A stretch of 64,000 nucleotides of DNA from Amycolatopsis antarctica (GCF_002262875.1 NZ_NKYE01000019.1:79340-143339), one strand, 5' to 3'; shown: positions 18,194-27,320, counted from the stretch's first letter. Notes: a model not told the origin generated them from the letters alone. Translations and numbers: made by a program.

Positions 18194-18234
18194 CGTGGGT
18201 GGAAGGCGCTGCCTGGCAGCGTGTTCCACCCACG
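18194..18234 (+). terminator. Terminator of mihF
   Basis: An 11-bp perfect outer stem (CGTGGGTGGAA with its complement) continues into an inner CGCTGCC/GGCAGCG stem, forming a long hairpin 20 bp after the mihF stop codon. Confidence 0.8.
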
Positions 18235-18561
18235 GGCGCGTTCCGGGCCATCGCCGGCCTGTTCATCTGCCGGTGACACGGCGCTCGCCCGCGGTGGCCG
18301 GAATGTCCGCCGGTGGTGCTGCCGCCCGCGTGTCGCGTCCTCCGGTACGCCGATTCCGTGATTTCGCACTCCGTCCCGTGTCGTCCGCCGGGCCGGCTGT
18401 CGCCGTGTGTGTCTGTCCGATGGCTCTTCCGTTCGCCACGATCGTGTGATTAACCTCGGGGTATGCGCTCGGTGGCGCGCTCGCCGCGCGGCCCCGTGGC
18501 CGATCCGGTCACCGCGTGTGCCGTCTCACCTTTTCGGGCAGCACGTGACAGCGCCATGAGG

Positions 18562-18580
18562 GAAGGCTAGCCTAACTCTC
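18562..18580 (+). promoter_or_regulatory. Candidate iron box (IdeR/DmdR-type) before the dhb cassette
   Basis: AAGGCTAGCCTAAC lies at the centre of a 19-bp window matching about 12 of 19 positions of the actinobacterial iron-box consensus (TTAGGTTAGSCTAACCTAA), with a symmetric GGCTAGCC core. It precedes the dihydroxybenzoate genes by about 190 bp and would give iron-dependent repression. Confidence 0.6.
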
Positions 18581-18651
18581 CGCGTATCCTGTCGAAAACG
18601 GCCGGGAGCGCAGGAGAGTCGGCGGAGGCCGACCGGACCCTCGGAGCGAAG

Positions 18652-18744
18652 ATGACGCCCACGCTGTTCCCGCCGGCCGTCCGCACGCCGGACGCGGGCC
18701 GCCCGTCCGCGGCGGGGCCTGCCTGCCGGGCGCGCACGGCGTGA
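18652..18744 (+). CDS. Possible 30-codon leader ORF upstream of dhbA
   Basis: ATG with a GGAG site shortly upstream opens a 30-residue Pro/Ala/Arg-rich frame (starts MTPTLFPPAVRTPDAGR). Its TGA overlaps an in-frame GTG of dhbA as GTGA. No relatives are recognised. It could be a translated leader between the iron box and the cassette, or chance. Confidence 0.25.
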   Translation: MTPTLFPPAVRTPDAGRPSAAGPACRARTA

Positions 18745-18767
18745 CGTCCGGGCCCGGGAAGACGACG

Positions 18768-19559
18768 ATGCCGGACGTGGACGAGTTCGCCGGGCGTACC
18801 GTGCTGGTCACCGGTGCGGCCCAGGGTATCGGTGCCGCCGTCGCCCGCGGCTTCGCCGTAGCGGGCGCGACCGTGGCCGCCGCGGACCTGGACGCCGACG
18901 GTGTGGCCGCGCTCGCGGCCGAACTGACCGGCGCGGGCCGGACGGTCACCGCGCACGGTCTCGACGTGGCCGACCGGGCCGCCGCCGACCGCCTGGTCGC
19001 CGAGGTGGAGGCCGGGGCGGGGCGGATCGACGTACTCGTCAACGTCGCCGGGATCCTGCGCACCGGAGCCGTGGTGGACACCGCCGACGCCGACTGGGAC
19101 GCCCTCTTCGCGGTGAACGCGGGCGGGGTGTTCGCGATGAGCAGGGCGGTCGCCAGGCGGATGATCCCGCGCGGGCGTGGCTGTGTGGTCACCGTCAGCT
19201 CCAACGCCGCCGGTGTGCCGCGGCAGGGAATGGCCGCCTACGCCGCGTCCAAGGCGGCCGCGACGATGTTCACCAAGTCGCTGGGACTGGAACTCGCCCC
19301 GTACGGCATCCGTTGCAACGTGGTGGCGCCCGGATCGACGGACACCCCGATGCAGCAAGGAATGTGGGCCAGCGGAGTGTCTACAAAGGACGGTGTGCTG
19401 ACGGGCTCCCCGGAGGCGTTCAAGGTGGGGATCCCGCTCGGCAGGCTCGCCGAGGCCGGCGACGTCGCCGATGCCGTGCTGTTCCTCGCCTCCGACCGGG
19501 CCAGGCACATCACCATGCACGATCTCTACGTCGACGGGGGAGCGACGTTACGGGCGTGA
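18768..19559 (+). CDS. dhbA: 2,3-dihydro-2,3-dihydroxybenzoate dehydrogenase
   Basis: NAD-dependent short-chain dehydrogenase that makes 2,3-dihydroxybenzoate (DHB), last step of the DHB pathway. The 263-residue product has the Rossmann motif VTGAAQGIGAAVARGF, NVAGIL, catalytic Ser in VTVSSNAAGVPR, YAASKAA (YxxxK) and the EntA/DhbA-like tail HITMHDLYVDGGATL. ATG at 18768 follows a GGGAAG site; GTG at 18741, nine codons upstream, is possible and would couple to the leader ORF. It is the first gene of the DHB cassette. Confidence 0.9.
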   Translation: MPDVDEFAGRTVLVTGAAQGIGAAVARGFAVAGATVAAADLDADGVAALAAELTGAGRTVTAHGLDVADRAAADRLVAEVEAGAGRIDVLVNVAGILRTGAVVDTADADWDALFAVNAGGVFAMSRAVARRMIPRGRGCVVTVSSNAAGVPRQGMAAYAASKAAATMFTKSLGLELAPYGIRCNVVAPGSTDTPMQQGMWASGVSTKDGVLTGSPEAFKVGIPLGRLAEAGDVADAVLFLASDRARHITMHDLYVDGGATLRA

Positions 19560-19624
19560 CCCGCCCCGGCACCCCCAGCAGACGACCACAGCCGGACACC
19601 CCGGACGAGGGAGTACAGAACGCG

Positions 19625-20779
19625 ATGACGGCGACACACGGGCGAGCGGCGACCCCGGTCGAACTGCTCGACGGGCACGGTCCGGGCGACTTCCTGCTCG
19701 CCACGGCCGAGCGGACCATCGCGGCCGCGGGCGCCAGGCGGGTACTCGACGGTGCCGAGGCGGACACGGTCGCCGCGGCCCTGCGCGAATCCGGCGCCCC
19801 GCTGGCGGTGGGTGCGCTGCCGTTCACCCCGTCCGCCGACGGGGCCGACCTCGCGCACCTGGTCGTCCCCGAGTCCGTGCGGACCTCGGGACCGCTGCAC
19901 CCGGCGCTGGCCGGACGCGAGCGCAGGGCCCTGCCCGAACCGGTCGCCACCACCGCCGTGCCCGAGCCGGAGCGGCACATGCGCGCCGTCGAGGAGGCCG
20001 TGCGCGCACTGCGGGCGAACCGCCTGCGCAAGGTGGTGCTGGCCAGGGCACTCGACCTGGACTTCGCCGAGACCGTCACCGGACGTTCGATCCTGGCCAA
20101 CCTGGCCGCCGACAACCCCGCCGGGTACACCTTCGCCGCCCCGCTGCCCGGTGGCCGCACGCTGGTCGGCTCCACCCCGGAACTGCTGGTCAGCCGCAGC
20201 GGTGACCGGATTCGCTCGCACCCGCACGCCGGTTCGGCTCCCCGTTCCGCCGATCCGGCCACCGACGCCGAACGCGGCAGGCAACTGGCCGCCTCGGTGA
20301 AGGACCAGGCCGAGCACGCGGTGCTGACCGAGATGATCGCCGAGACCCTGCGCCCGTTCTGCCGGACGCTGGACGTGCCCGCGACGCCCTCGCTGGAGGC
20401 CAACCCGGCCGTCTGGCACCTGACCACCACGATCACCGGCGAACTCGCCGATCCCGGGATCACCGCACTGCACCTGGCCGAGGCACTGCACCCGACCCCG
20501 GCCATCTGCGGCACGCCGACGGACGCCGCGCGGGCCGCGATCGGCGAGCTGGAGCCCTTCGACCGCGGCTACTACGCGGGCGCGGTGGGCTGGGTCGACG
20601 CCGCCGGTGACGGGGAGTGGGCGATCGCGATCCGCTGTGCCGAGATCGCGGGTACCCGGATGCGGCTGTACGCGGGCGGCGGGATCATGCCCGGCTCCGA
20701 GGCCGCGGACGAGCTGGCCGAGACCTCGGCGAAGTTCCGCGTCCTGTTGCGCGCCATGGGTCTGGACCTCGGCCTGTGA
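19625..20779 (+). CDS. dhbC: Isochorismate synthase
   Basis: Converts chorismate to isochorismate, the branch step into DHB. The 384-residue product shows chorismate-binding enzyme motifs: NRLRKVVLARALDL, GSTPELLVSRSGDRIRSHPH, HAVLTEMIAETLRPFC, LHPTPAICGTPTDAA and FDRGYYAGAVGWVDAAGDGE, ending with the metal-binding AGGGIMPGSEAADEL. ATG at 19625 is the start; the open frame upstream overlaps dhbA and is not coding. Its stop overlaps the dhbE start. Confidence 0.93.
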   Translation: MTATHGRAATPVELLDGHGPGDFLLATAERTIAAAGARRVLDGAEADTVAAALRESGAPLAVGALPFTPSADGADLAHLVVPESVRTSGPLHPALAGRERRALPEPVATTAVPEPERHMRAVEEAVRALRANRLRKVVLARALDLDFAETVTGRSILANLAADNPAGYTFAAPLPGGRTLVGSTPELLVSRSGDRIRSHPHAGSAPRSADPATDAERGRQLAASVKDQAEHAVLTEMIAETLRPFCRTLDVPATPSLEANPAVWHLTTTITGELADPGITALHLAEALHPTPAICGTPTDAARAAIGELEPFDRGYYAGAVGWVDAAGDGEWAIAIRCAEIAGTRMRLYAGGGIMPGSEAADELAETSAKFRVLLRAMGLDLGL

Positions 20780-22455
20780 CCGCGCCGAGCACACCCGGTT
20801 CGCCAGACGCGCCAGACGCGCCCGGCTGGCCCGCCGAGTTCGCCGCCCGGTACCGCGCGGCCGGGTACTGGACCGGCGCGACGCTCGGCGGGATCCTCGA
20901 CGAGCGGGCCCGCGTCCGGCCGGACGCCCCGGCGGTGGTGGACGGTGACCGCCGGATCGGCTACGGCGAGCTGGCCGAGCGGGTGTCCCGGGTGGCGGGC
21001 GGGTTCGCCGCGCTCGGCATCGGCGCGGGCGACCACGTCGTCGTGCAGCTCCCGAACGTCGCCGAGTTCCTGGAGACGGTGTTCGCGCTGTTCCGCATCG
21101 GCGCGCTGCCGGTGTTCGCGCTGCCCTCGCACCGCGCCTCGGAAATCGGCTACTTCTGTGAGTTCACCGACGCCGCCGCGTATGTGATCCCGGACGTGCA
21201 CGAGGGCTTCGACCATCGGCGGCTCGCCGAGGGCTTGCCCGCACGGGTGGGCGGGGCGCGGCACGTGATCGTCGCCGGGGATCCGGGGCCGTACCTGCCC
21301 TTCGACGGGCTGCGCGTGGCCGAGCCGTACGTCGGTCCCCGGCCGGCACCGGACGATCTCGCGTTCCTGCAGCTCTCCGGCGGCAGCACCGGCGTCCCGA
21401 AACTCATCCCGCGCACCCACGACGACTACCTCTACAGCGTCCGGGCCAGCGCGGAGATCTGCGAACTCGGCGAGCGCTCGGTGTACCTCGTCGCACTGCC
21501 CGCCGCGCACAACTTCCCGCTCAGCTCACCGGGAACCCTCGGTGTCCTGTACGCGGGCGGCACCGTGGTGCTGGCGCCCGGCCCGTCACCCGAGGTCGCG
21601 TTCCCGCTCATCGAACGCGAGGGCGTGACGATCACCGCGCTGGTACCGCCGCTGGCGCTGGTGTGGCTCGACGCCGCCGCCCGCACCGCGCACGATCTGT
21701 CTACTTTGGACGTTCTGCAGGTCGGTGGCGCGAAGTTCAGCGCCGAGGCCGCCCGCCGGGTGCGACCGGAACTGGGCGCCACCCTGCAGCAGGTGTTCGG
21801 CATGGCGGAGGGACTGGTCAACTACACCCGCCTGAACGATCCGGACGAGCTCGTCGTGCACACCCAGGGCAGGCCCATCTCCCCGGACGACGAGATCCGG
21901 ATTGTCGGCCCGGACGGTGCCGAGGTCGCCCCCGGCGAGACCGGCGACCTGCTGACCCGTGGCCCGTACACCATCCGCGGCTACTACCGCGCCCCCGAGC
22001 ACAACGCGATCGCCTTCACCGAGGACGGCTTCTACCGGACCGGCGACGTCGTGCGGCGGACCCCGGAGGGTTACCTGGTGGTCGAGGGCAGGGCGAAGGA
22101 CCAGATCAACCGTGGCGGCGAGAAGGTCGCCGCCGAGGAGGTGGAGAACCACCTGCTCGCGCACGACTGGGTACACGACGTCGCGGTGGTCTCCATGCCG
22201 GACGACTACCTCGGTGAGCGCACCTGCGCGTTCGTCGTACCCAGCGCGTCGATGCCGTCCGGACGACGGTTGAAACTCGGCACGGTGAAGGCATTCCTGC
22301 GGGAACGAGGACTGGCCGACTACAAGCTGCCCGACCGGGTCGAGGTGATCGACCGTTTCCCGGAGACCGGGGTCGGCAAGGTCAGCAAGAAGGAACTGCG
22401 GGTGGTCATCACCAGGACACTCGCCCAGCGATCCGCTCAGCGGAAGGAGAACTGA
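20776..22455 (+). CDS. dhbE: 2,3-dihydroxybenzoate--AMP ligase
   Basis: Activates DHB as the acyl adenylate and loads it on the aryl carrier protein. The 559-residue enzyme has LQLSGGSTGVPKLIPRTHDD (phosphate loop), the aryl-acid specificity block ALPAAHNFPLSSPG (Asn and Ser at the positions known to bind DHB in DhbE), FGMAEGLVNYTR, GFYRTGDVV, RAKDQINRGGEKVAAEEVE and the catalytic lysine in ETGVGKVSKKEL. The GTG start overlaps the dhbC stop as GTGA, so the two are coupled. Confidence 0.94.
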   Translation: MTAPSTPGSPDAPDAPGWPAEFAARYRAAGYWTGATLGGILDERARVRPDAPAVVDGDRRIGYGELAERVSRVAGGFAALGIGAGDHVVVQLPNVAEFLETVFALFRIGALPVFALPSHRASEIGYFCEFTDAAAYVIPDVHEGFDHRRLAEGLPARVGGARHVIVAGDPGPYLPFDGLRVAEPYVGPRPAPDDLAFLQLSGGSTGVPKLIPRTHDDYLYSVRASAEICELGERSVYLVALPAAHNFPLSSPGTLGVLYAGGTVVLAPGPSPEVAFPLIEREGVTITALVPPLALVWLDAAARTAHDLSTLDVLQVGGAKFSAEAARRVRPELGATLQQVFGMAEGLVNYTRLNDPDELVVHTQGRPISPDDEIRIVGPDGAEVAPGETGDLLTRGPYTIRGYYRAPEHNAIAFTEDGFYRTGDVVRRTPEGYLVVEGRAKDQINRGGEKVAAEEVENHLLAHDWVHDVAVVSMPDDYLGERTCAFVVPSASMPSGRRLKLGTVKAFLRERGLADYKLPDRVEVIDRFPETGVGKVSKKELRVVITRTLAQRSAQRKEN

Positions 22456-22459
22456 GGCC

Positions 22460-23140
22460 GTGGCACTCCCAGCGATAGCCCCGTATCCGGTGCCTGCGGA
22501 GGCGGAACTGCCGCCCAGCAAGGTTTCCTGGACGCCGGAGCCGAACCGGGCCGTCCTGCTGGTGCACGACATGCAGCACTACTTCGTCGACGCCTACCAG
22601 CCCGACTCCGAGCCACTGTCCACTGTGGTCGCAAACATCGCGGCGCTGCGGGAAAGGGCGGACTTGCTCGGAATCCCGGTGGTGTTCTCCGCCCAGCCGG
22701 GCGACCAGGCGCCGGAGGACCGCAGGCTGCTCACCGACTTCTGGGGTCCCGGACTGCGCGCGGTACCGGAGCAGGAGAAGATCATTCCCGAGCTCGCCCC
22801 CGCCGAGGACGACGTGTTGCTGACCAAGTGGCGCTACTCCGCCTTCCAGCGCACGGACCTGCGGCAGCGGCTGCGCGACTGGGGCCGGGACCAGCTCCTG
22901 GTCACCGGGATATACGCGCACATGGGCTGCCTGATGACCGCCTGCGAAGCCTTCATGCAGGACGTGCAGGCCTTCTTCCTCGCCGACGCGGTCGCCGACT
23001 TCTCCCTCGACGATCACCGGATGGCCGTCCGGTACGCGGCCCTGCGCTGTGCCGTGGCGACCTCCACGTCCCGGATGCTCGACGCGCTCGGCGCAGTCGA
23101 ACATGCCGGGGGCCCGGAGCTGGAGAAGGCGGGGCGCTGA
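22460..23140 (+). CDS. dhbB: Isochorismatase, stand-alone
   Basis: Hydrolyses the vinyl ether of isochorismate to give 2,3-dihydro-DHB and pyruvate. The 226-residue protein carries the catalytic Asp37 in LLVHDMQHYF, Lys123 in LLTKWRYSAF, and GIYAHMGCLMTACEAF, where Gly replaces the nucleophilic Cys of related amidases, as in true isochorismatases. It ends where EntB/DhbB would continue into an aryl carrier domain; here that domain is the next separate gene. GTG start, 4 bp after dhbE. Confidence 0.93.
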   Translation: MALPAIAPYPVPAEAELPPSKVSWTPEPNRAVLLVHDMQHYFVDAYQPDSEPLSTVVANIAALRERADLLGIPVVFSAQPGDQAPEDRRLLTDFWGPGLRAVPEQEKIIPELAPAEDDVLLTKWRYSAFQRTDLRQRLRDWGRDQLLVTGIYAHMGCLMTACEAFMQDVQAFFLADAVADFSLDDHRMAVRYAALRCAVATSTSRMLDALGAVEHAGGPELEKAGR

Positions 23141-23142
23141 GC

Positions 23143-23385
23143 GTGGACAAGACAACGGAGAACGCGCCGCTGACCCGCGATCGGGTGCTCGACGACATCG
23201 CCGAGCTGCTGGAGATCGACCGGGCCGAGCTCGAACCGGAGGACAACCTGGTGGACGAGGGTCTCGACTCGATCCGCATCATGTCGCTGGTCGAGCGGTG
23301 GAACGCGGCCGGGGCGAACGTCGGCTTCGTGGACCTCGCCGAACGGCCGACGCTCGCCGACTGGCTGCGGGTGCTGGGACTCTGA
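23143..23385 (+). CDS. Free-standing aryl carrier protein
   Basis: An 80-residue carrier that holds DHB on a phosphopantetheine arm for transfer to an NRPS. The attachment site Ser43 is in NLVDEGLDSIRIMSL, the usual ArCP context, and the length equals one carrier domain. The GTG start lies 2 bp after the dhbB stop. It looks like the split-off C-terminal domain of EntB/DhbB. The nearby convergent phosphopantetheinyl transferase could activate it. Confidence 0.92.
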   Translation: MDKTTENAPLTRDRVLDDIAELLEIDRAELEPEDNLVDEGLDSIRIMSLVERWNAAGANVGFVDLAERPTLADWLRVLGL

Positions 23386-23406
23386 CCTCCGGGCGGCCGC
23401 GTCCGG

Positions 23407-24093
23407 TCAGGGCGCCCACCAGCGTTCGGTCACGTCCAGTACGTCCGAGGTGAGCACGGCGACCGTCCCGCGGTACTCCGCGCCCGGGCCGAGGCGGGCC
23501 AACCGGATCGCGTTCGACGGCAGAGCCGGGTCGGTCGAGGCGAGCAACCGAGGGGGTTCGCCCGGCGCGGACATCGTCAGGCTGCGCAGGGGGATCCGCA
23601 GACCGCGCCCGGTGGCCTTCATCGCGGCCTCCTTGGCCGTCCAGTAGGCGAAGAACCCGTCGCCGCGCTCGTTCGGCGGCAGGGCGTCGAGTTCGGCGCG
23701 TTCGGTCTCGCCGAGCGCGTAGCCGATCAGCGAGGCGTCGATCCGGCGGGCGGTGCTCTCCACGTCGAGGCCCACCGGCTCGCCGCCGGTCACGGCGACG
23801 CCGACCCGCTCGCCGGAGTGCGAGATCGACAGGGCCAGCGGGGCGCCGGGGATCCGTGGCGGCCCGTGTGGTGCACCGCAGTCGGTGCAGGTCGCGTCGA
23901 ACCGGACGGCCTCCGGCGCCAGGCCGAGACGTTCGCCCGCCACCCGTTTCGCGAGCATCCGGCCGGTCAGGAAGCGGCGCCGGTCCGCCTCCTGCCGGTA
24001 GCCCGCGTACCGCTGCCGTTCCCGCTCGTCGAGCAGTCCCTCCGGTGGGCCGTCCACGAACGGGACGGCCCACCGGATTTCGCAAGGGATCAC
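23407..24093 (-). CDS. 4'-Phosphopantetheinyl transferase (Sfp type)
   Basis: Transfers phosphopantetheine from CoA to carrier-protein serines. The 228-residue length fits Sfp/EntD enzymes. Motifs seen are RFLTGRMLAKRVAG, LSISHSGERVGVAVTG, the metal-binding VGLDVES and YWTAKEAAMKATGRGL. A small cysteine pair in CTDCGAPHG is common in actinobacterial members. The GTG start overlaps the stop of dctA as GTGA, so it is co-transcribed with the symporter gene although its partner is the convergent DHB cassette, 21 bp away. Confidence 0.92.
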   Translation of the reverse strand: MIPCEIRWAVPFVDGPPEGLLDERERQRYAGYRQEADRRRFLTGRMLAKRVAGERLGLAPEAVRFDATCTDCGAPHGPPRIPGAPLALSISHSGERVGVAVTGGEPVGLDVESTARRIDASLIGYALGETERAELDALPPNERGDGFFAYWTAKEAAMKATGRGLRIPLRSLTMSAPGEPPRLLASTDPALPSNAIRLARLGPGAEYRGTVAVLTSDVLDVTERWWAP

Positions 24094-25457
24094 GAACCAC
24101 CCTCGCCCGCGGGTTTCCCGCCGGACGGTGCGGACGCGGAGTGGTCGTCGAGCAGGGTCGCCTCGTCGAACGGATCCTCGCCGGAGAGCACCCGCTTCGT
24201 CTGCTCCCGGTCGATCTCGTTGGTCCAGGTGCCGACCAGCACGGTGGCGACGGCGTTGCCGGCGAAGTTGGTCAGCGCACGCGCCTCGGACATGAACCGG
24301 TCGATGCCGACGATGAAGCCGACGCCGTCGACCAGTTCCGGACGGTGCGAGGAGAGGCCACCGGCCAGGGTCGCCAGTCCGGCACCGGTGACGCCCGCCG
24401 CGCCCTTCGACGCGATGATCATGAAGACCAGCAGGGAGATCTGCTCGCCCACCGACAGCGGTGCGTTGAGCGCCTCGGCGATGAACAACGAGGCCATCGT
24501 CAGGTAGATCGCGGTCCCGTCGAGGTTGAACGAGTACCCGGTGGGCACGGTGATGCCGACGACCGGCTTGCTCACGCCCAGGTGTTCCATCTTCGCGATC
24601 AGCCGGGGCAGCGCCGATTCCGAGGACGAGGTGGACAGGATCAGCAGGAACTCACGGCCGAGATAACGCAGCAGCGAGAACAGGTTCATCTTGCCGATGA
24701 ACCGCATCAGCAGGCCGAGCACGATGAACACGAACAACGCGCACGTCAGGTAGAAGCCGATCATGATGATCGCCAGACTGGCCAGCGCGTCCCAGCCGGT
24801 GGCGCCGACCACCGCGGCGATCGCGCCGAACGCGCCGACCGGTGCCGCCCACATGATCATGGCGAGAATGCGGAAGACCAGCCGCTGGATGTGCTCGATG
24901 CCGCGCTTGATCGGCTCGCCCCTGGCGCCCAGCTTCTGCACCGCGAACCCGGCCAGCAGGGCGACCAGCAGCGTCTGCAGCACCTCGCCCTCGGTGAACG
25001 CCGACACCAGCGTCGTCGGGATGATGCCGATCAGGAACTCGACGGTGCTTTCGCTCTCCTTGATCTGCTCCTGGCCCGACTGCGCCACGTCGGCGGTCAG
25101 GTTGAGGCCGTCGCCGGGGTGCAGGATGTTGCCGACGACCAGGCCGATCGCCAGCGCGACCGTGGACATCACCATGAAGTAGCCGATCGCCAGGCCACCG
25201 ACCTTGCCGACCGAGGCCGCCTTGGCGACCGAGCCGACGCCGAGCACGATCGTGCAGAAGATGATCGGCGAGATCATCATCTTGATCAGGTTGACGAAGC
25301 CCTCGCCGACGGGCTTGAGTTCCTTCGCGAACTCCGGCGCGAGCAGGCCGAGCGCCGCACCGAGGAACACGGCGGCGATCACCGCGATGTACAGATAGTG
25401 CGTCCGGTCCCGGCGCGGGGCCGTCACGGTGCCGTCGCCCTCCGGTTCTTTTGCCAT
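24090..25457 (-). CDS. dctA: Dicarboxylate:cation symporter (DctA/GltP family)
   Basis: Inner-membrane uptake of C4-dicarboxylates, or possibly glutamate, driven by protons or sodium. The 455-residue protein has about eight membrane helices plus two re-entrant loops. Family motifs are FVNLIKMMISPIIFCTIVLG, the serine-rich hairpin STSSSESALPRLI, VPTGYSFNLDGTAIYLTMAS and GIDRFMSEARALTNFAGNAVATVL (dicarboxylate-binding Arg and Asn). It starts at ATG with a GAGG-like site and is first in a two-gene operon with the phosphopantetheinyl transferase. Confidence 0.93.
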   Translation of the reverse strand: MAKEPEGDGTVTAPRRDRTHYLYIAVIAAVFLGAALGLLAPEFAKELKPVGEGFVNLIKMMISPIIFCTIVLGVGSVAKAASVGKVGGLAIGYFMVMSTVALAIGLVVGNILHPGDGLNLTADVAQSGQEQIKESESTVEFLIGIIPTTLVSAFTEGEVLQTLLVALLAGFAVQKLGARGEPIKRGIEHIQRLVFRILAMIMWAAPVGAFGAIAAVVGATGWDALASLAIIMIGFYLTCALFVFIVLGLLMRFIGKMNLFSLLRYLGREFLLILSTSSSESALPRLIAKMEHLGVSKPVVGITVPTGYSFNLDGTAIYLTMASLFIAEALNAPLSVGEQISLLVFMIIASKGAAGVTGAGLATLAGGLSSHRPELVDGVGFIVGIDRFMSEARALTNFAGNAVATVLVGTWTNEIDREQTKRVLSGEDPFDEATLLDDHSASAPSGGKPAGEGGS

Positions 25458-25647
25458 GGTGTGCTCCTCGGCGATTCGGTATCGGGCAACTTCGTGCGGT
25501 TCCTCGGAAATGGACGTGCGGAACTTACGGCACGGACCGCCATTCGTGCAGCCCCGGCGCGGACCCGGTGTTGAACGTGCTGCGAGGAAGGCGCATGCTC
25601 GCTAACGTCGGGGTGTCTACTGGCGAGTAATGACGGAGGTTCCGCGC

Positions 25648-26817
25648 ATGGATTTCAGCCTGAGCACCGAGGAGCGCGAGGTACGGGACTGGGTCCGCAC
25701 CTTCGTCCAGCGGGAACTGGTACCCCGTGAGCAGGACGTGCTGCGCCGGGAACGCGCGGGCGAGCCCGGACTGACCGGTGAGGAGCTGACCGAACTGCGG
25801 CTCAAGGCGAAGGAGTCCGGCTTCTGGGGTGTGCAGACGCCGGAGGAGTACGGCGGCATGGGCCTCTCCGCCGTGATGACGGCCCTGCTGGAGGCCGAAC
25901 TCGGCCGTACCTTCGTGCAGTTCAGCTTCGGCGGCTCCGCGGACAACATCCTTTTTCACGCCAACGAGGAGCAGAAGCAGCGCTACCTGCTGCCGACGAT
26001 CGCGGGTGAGCGCAAGTCCTGCTTCGCCATCACCGAACCCGGAGCGGGCTCCGACGCGAAGGCGATCCGCGCCTCGGCCCGCAAGGACGGTTCCGACTGG
26101 ATCATCAACGGCGAGAAGACGTTCATCACCGGCGGCAACGAGGCCGACTTCACCATGGTCTTCGCGATCACCGACCAGGAGAAGGGCGCGGACGGCGGCG
26201 TCACCTGCTTCCTGGTCGACCGGGACATGGGCTGGCGCTCGGAGTACATCGACACCATGGGCGAGTGGGGGCCCGCGGCGCTCGTCTTCGAGGACGTCCG
26301 CGTTCCGGAGAGCCAGGTCCTCGGCGAGGTCGGCCAGGGTTTCGCGCTGGCGATGCAGTGGATCGGCCGGGGCCGGTACCTGCTGCCCGCGCGGGCGATC
26401 GGTTCCTGTGAGCGGCTCATCTCCATGGCCATCGAGCACGCCAACACCCGGGAGACCTTCGGTGCGCTGATCGCCGAACGCCAGGCGATCCAGTGGATGA
26501 TCGCCGACTCGGGCGTCGAACTGGAGGCGTTGCGCTGGCTGGTGCTGCACGCGGCCTGGCAGGTCGATTCCGGGATGGACTCGCGGCACGCGCAGTCGGT
26601 CGCCAAGCTCTACGGCGGCACGAAGGCCAACGAGATCGTCGACCGCGTCATGCAGATCCACGGCGGCATGGGCTACACGCGGGAACTACCGATCGAGCGC
26701 TGGTACCGGGAGCTGCGGCTGCTGCGCATCTACGAGGGTACCGACGAGATCCAGCGTCGCACCATCGCGCGGAACCTGCTCAAGGGGCACGTGAAGGTCA
26801 GCGGCTCACTGGGCTGA
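25648..26817 (+). CDS. Acyl-CoA dehydrogenase
   Basis: FAD-dependent alpha,beta-dehydrogenation of an acyl-CoA. The 389-residue product has ITEPGAGSDAKAIRASA (FAD and substrate loop), KTFITGGNEADF, the helical C-terminal domain with QIHGGMGYTRELPIERWYRE, and YEGTDEIQRRTIARNLL, where the glutamate of EGTDEIQ is the usual catalytic base. ATG at 25648 is preferred because a GGAGG site lies 8 nt upstream; the in-frame ATG at 25630 has none. The acyl substrate is not defined. It converges on a small gene across a terminator. Confidence 0.92.
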   Translation: MDFSLSTEEREVRDWVRTFVQRELVPREQDVLRRERAGEPGLTGEELTELRLKAKESGFWGVQTPEEYGGMGLSAVMTALLEAELGRTFVQFSFGGSADNILFHANEEQKQRYLLPTIAGERKSCFAITEPGAGSDAKAIRASARKDGSDWIINGEKTFITGGNEADFTMVFAITDQEKGADGGVTCFLVDRDMGWRSEYIDTMGEWGPAALVFEDVRVPESQVLGEVGQGFALAMQWIGRGRYLLPARAIGSCERLISMAIEHANTRETFGALIAERQAIQWMIADSGVELEALRWLVLHAAWQVDSGMDSRHAQSVAKLYGGTKANEIVDRVMQIHGGMGYTRELPIERWYRELRLLRIYEGTDEIQRRTIARNLLKGHVKVSGSLG

Positions 26818-26919
26818 TGCCCGGTGCCGTGGAACCACAGCGGGCGGCGTGCCTCACCGCGGGGCCGTTAGTGTTGCGAACTAAGGGAAATTGCCCCGGG
26901 GAGCCGGACATGGGTTGTG

Positions 26920-26961
26920 CCGCCGGAGGGGAAGGTCGTCGACGTGTTTCCCCTCCGGCGG
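26920..26961. terminator. Bidirectional terminator
   Basis: A perfect 14-bp stem (CCGCCGGAGGGGAA and complement) with a 14-nt loop lies between two convergent genes, the acyl-CoA dehydrogenase and the small hypothetical gene, and can serve both. Confidence 0.82.
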
Positions 26962-26981
26962 TGCCGGTACGAGGCGGACGA

Positions 26982-27320
26982 TCAGCCGGTGGGGGCCCCG
27001 TCGGCCTGGGCGCGCAACGCGATCGGCGCACCGGCCAGGTCCTCCTCGTTGCACAGCAGTTTCAGGTCGTAGTACGGCGAACCCTCGCGGTCGTCGTAGT
27101 CGAGATGGATCGCCAGCACGTCCACCGGTTCGCCGAGCCACTGCTGTGCCTGCCGTAGCCAGCCCGCGCAACGCTCCAGCGCTGCCGGAAGGTTGTCGTC
27201 ACGGAAGCCGACCGGGCGGTACGGCACGTCCTGTACCTGATCGCGGGGGTCGGGCGGGGCGGGAAGGCCGGGCGCGACGCCCGATTCGGTGAGCTCGAGT
27301 TGGATCGTTTCCTCAGTCAC
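26982..27320 (-). CDS. Hypothetical protein, 112 aa
   Basis: Not recognised. It is an acidic soluble protein without signal or membrane segments. Features seen are ETIQLELTES near the N-terminus, the Asp-rich IHLDYDDREGSPYYDLKLL and a C-terminus ending ADGAPTG. Codon bias matches its neighbours and the reading frame is clean, so it is probably real. GTG at 27320 is taken as start; a TTG 12 codons upstream is possible. It converges on the acyl-CoA dehydrogenase. Confidence 0.68.
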   Translation of the reverse strand: MTEETIQLELTESGVAPGLPAPPDPRDQVQDVPYRPVGFRDDNLPAALERCAGWLRQAQQWLGEPVDVLAIHLDYDDREGSPYYDLKLLCNEEDLAGAPIALRAQADGAPTG

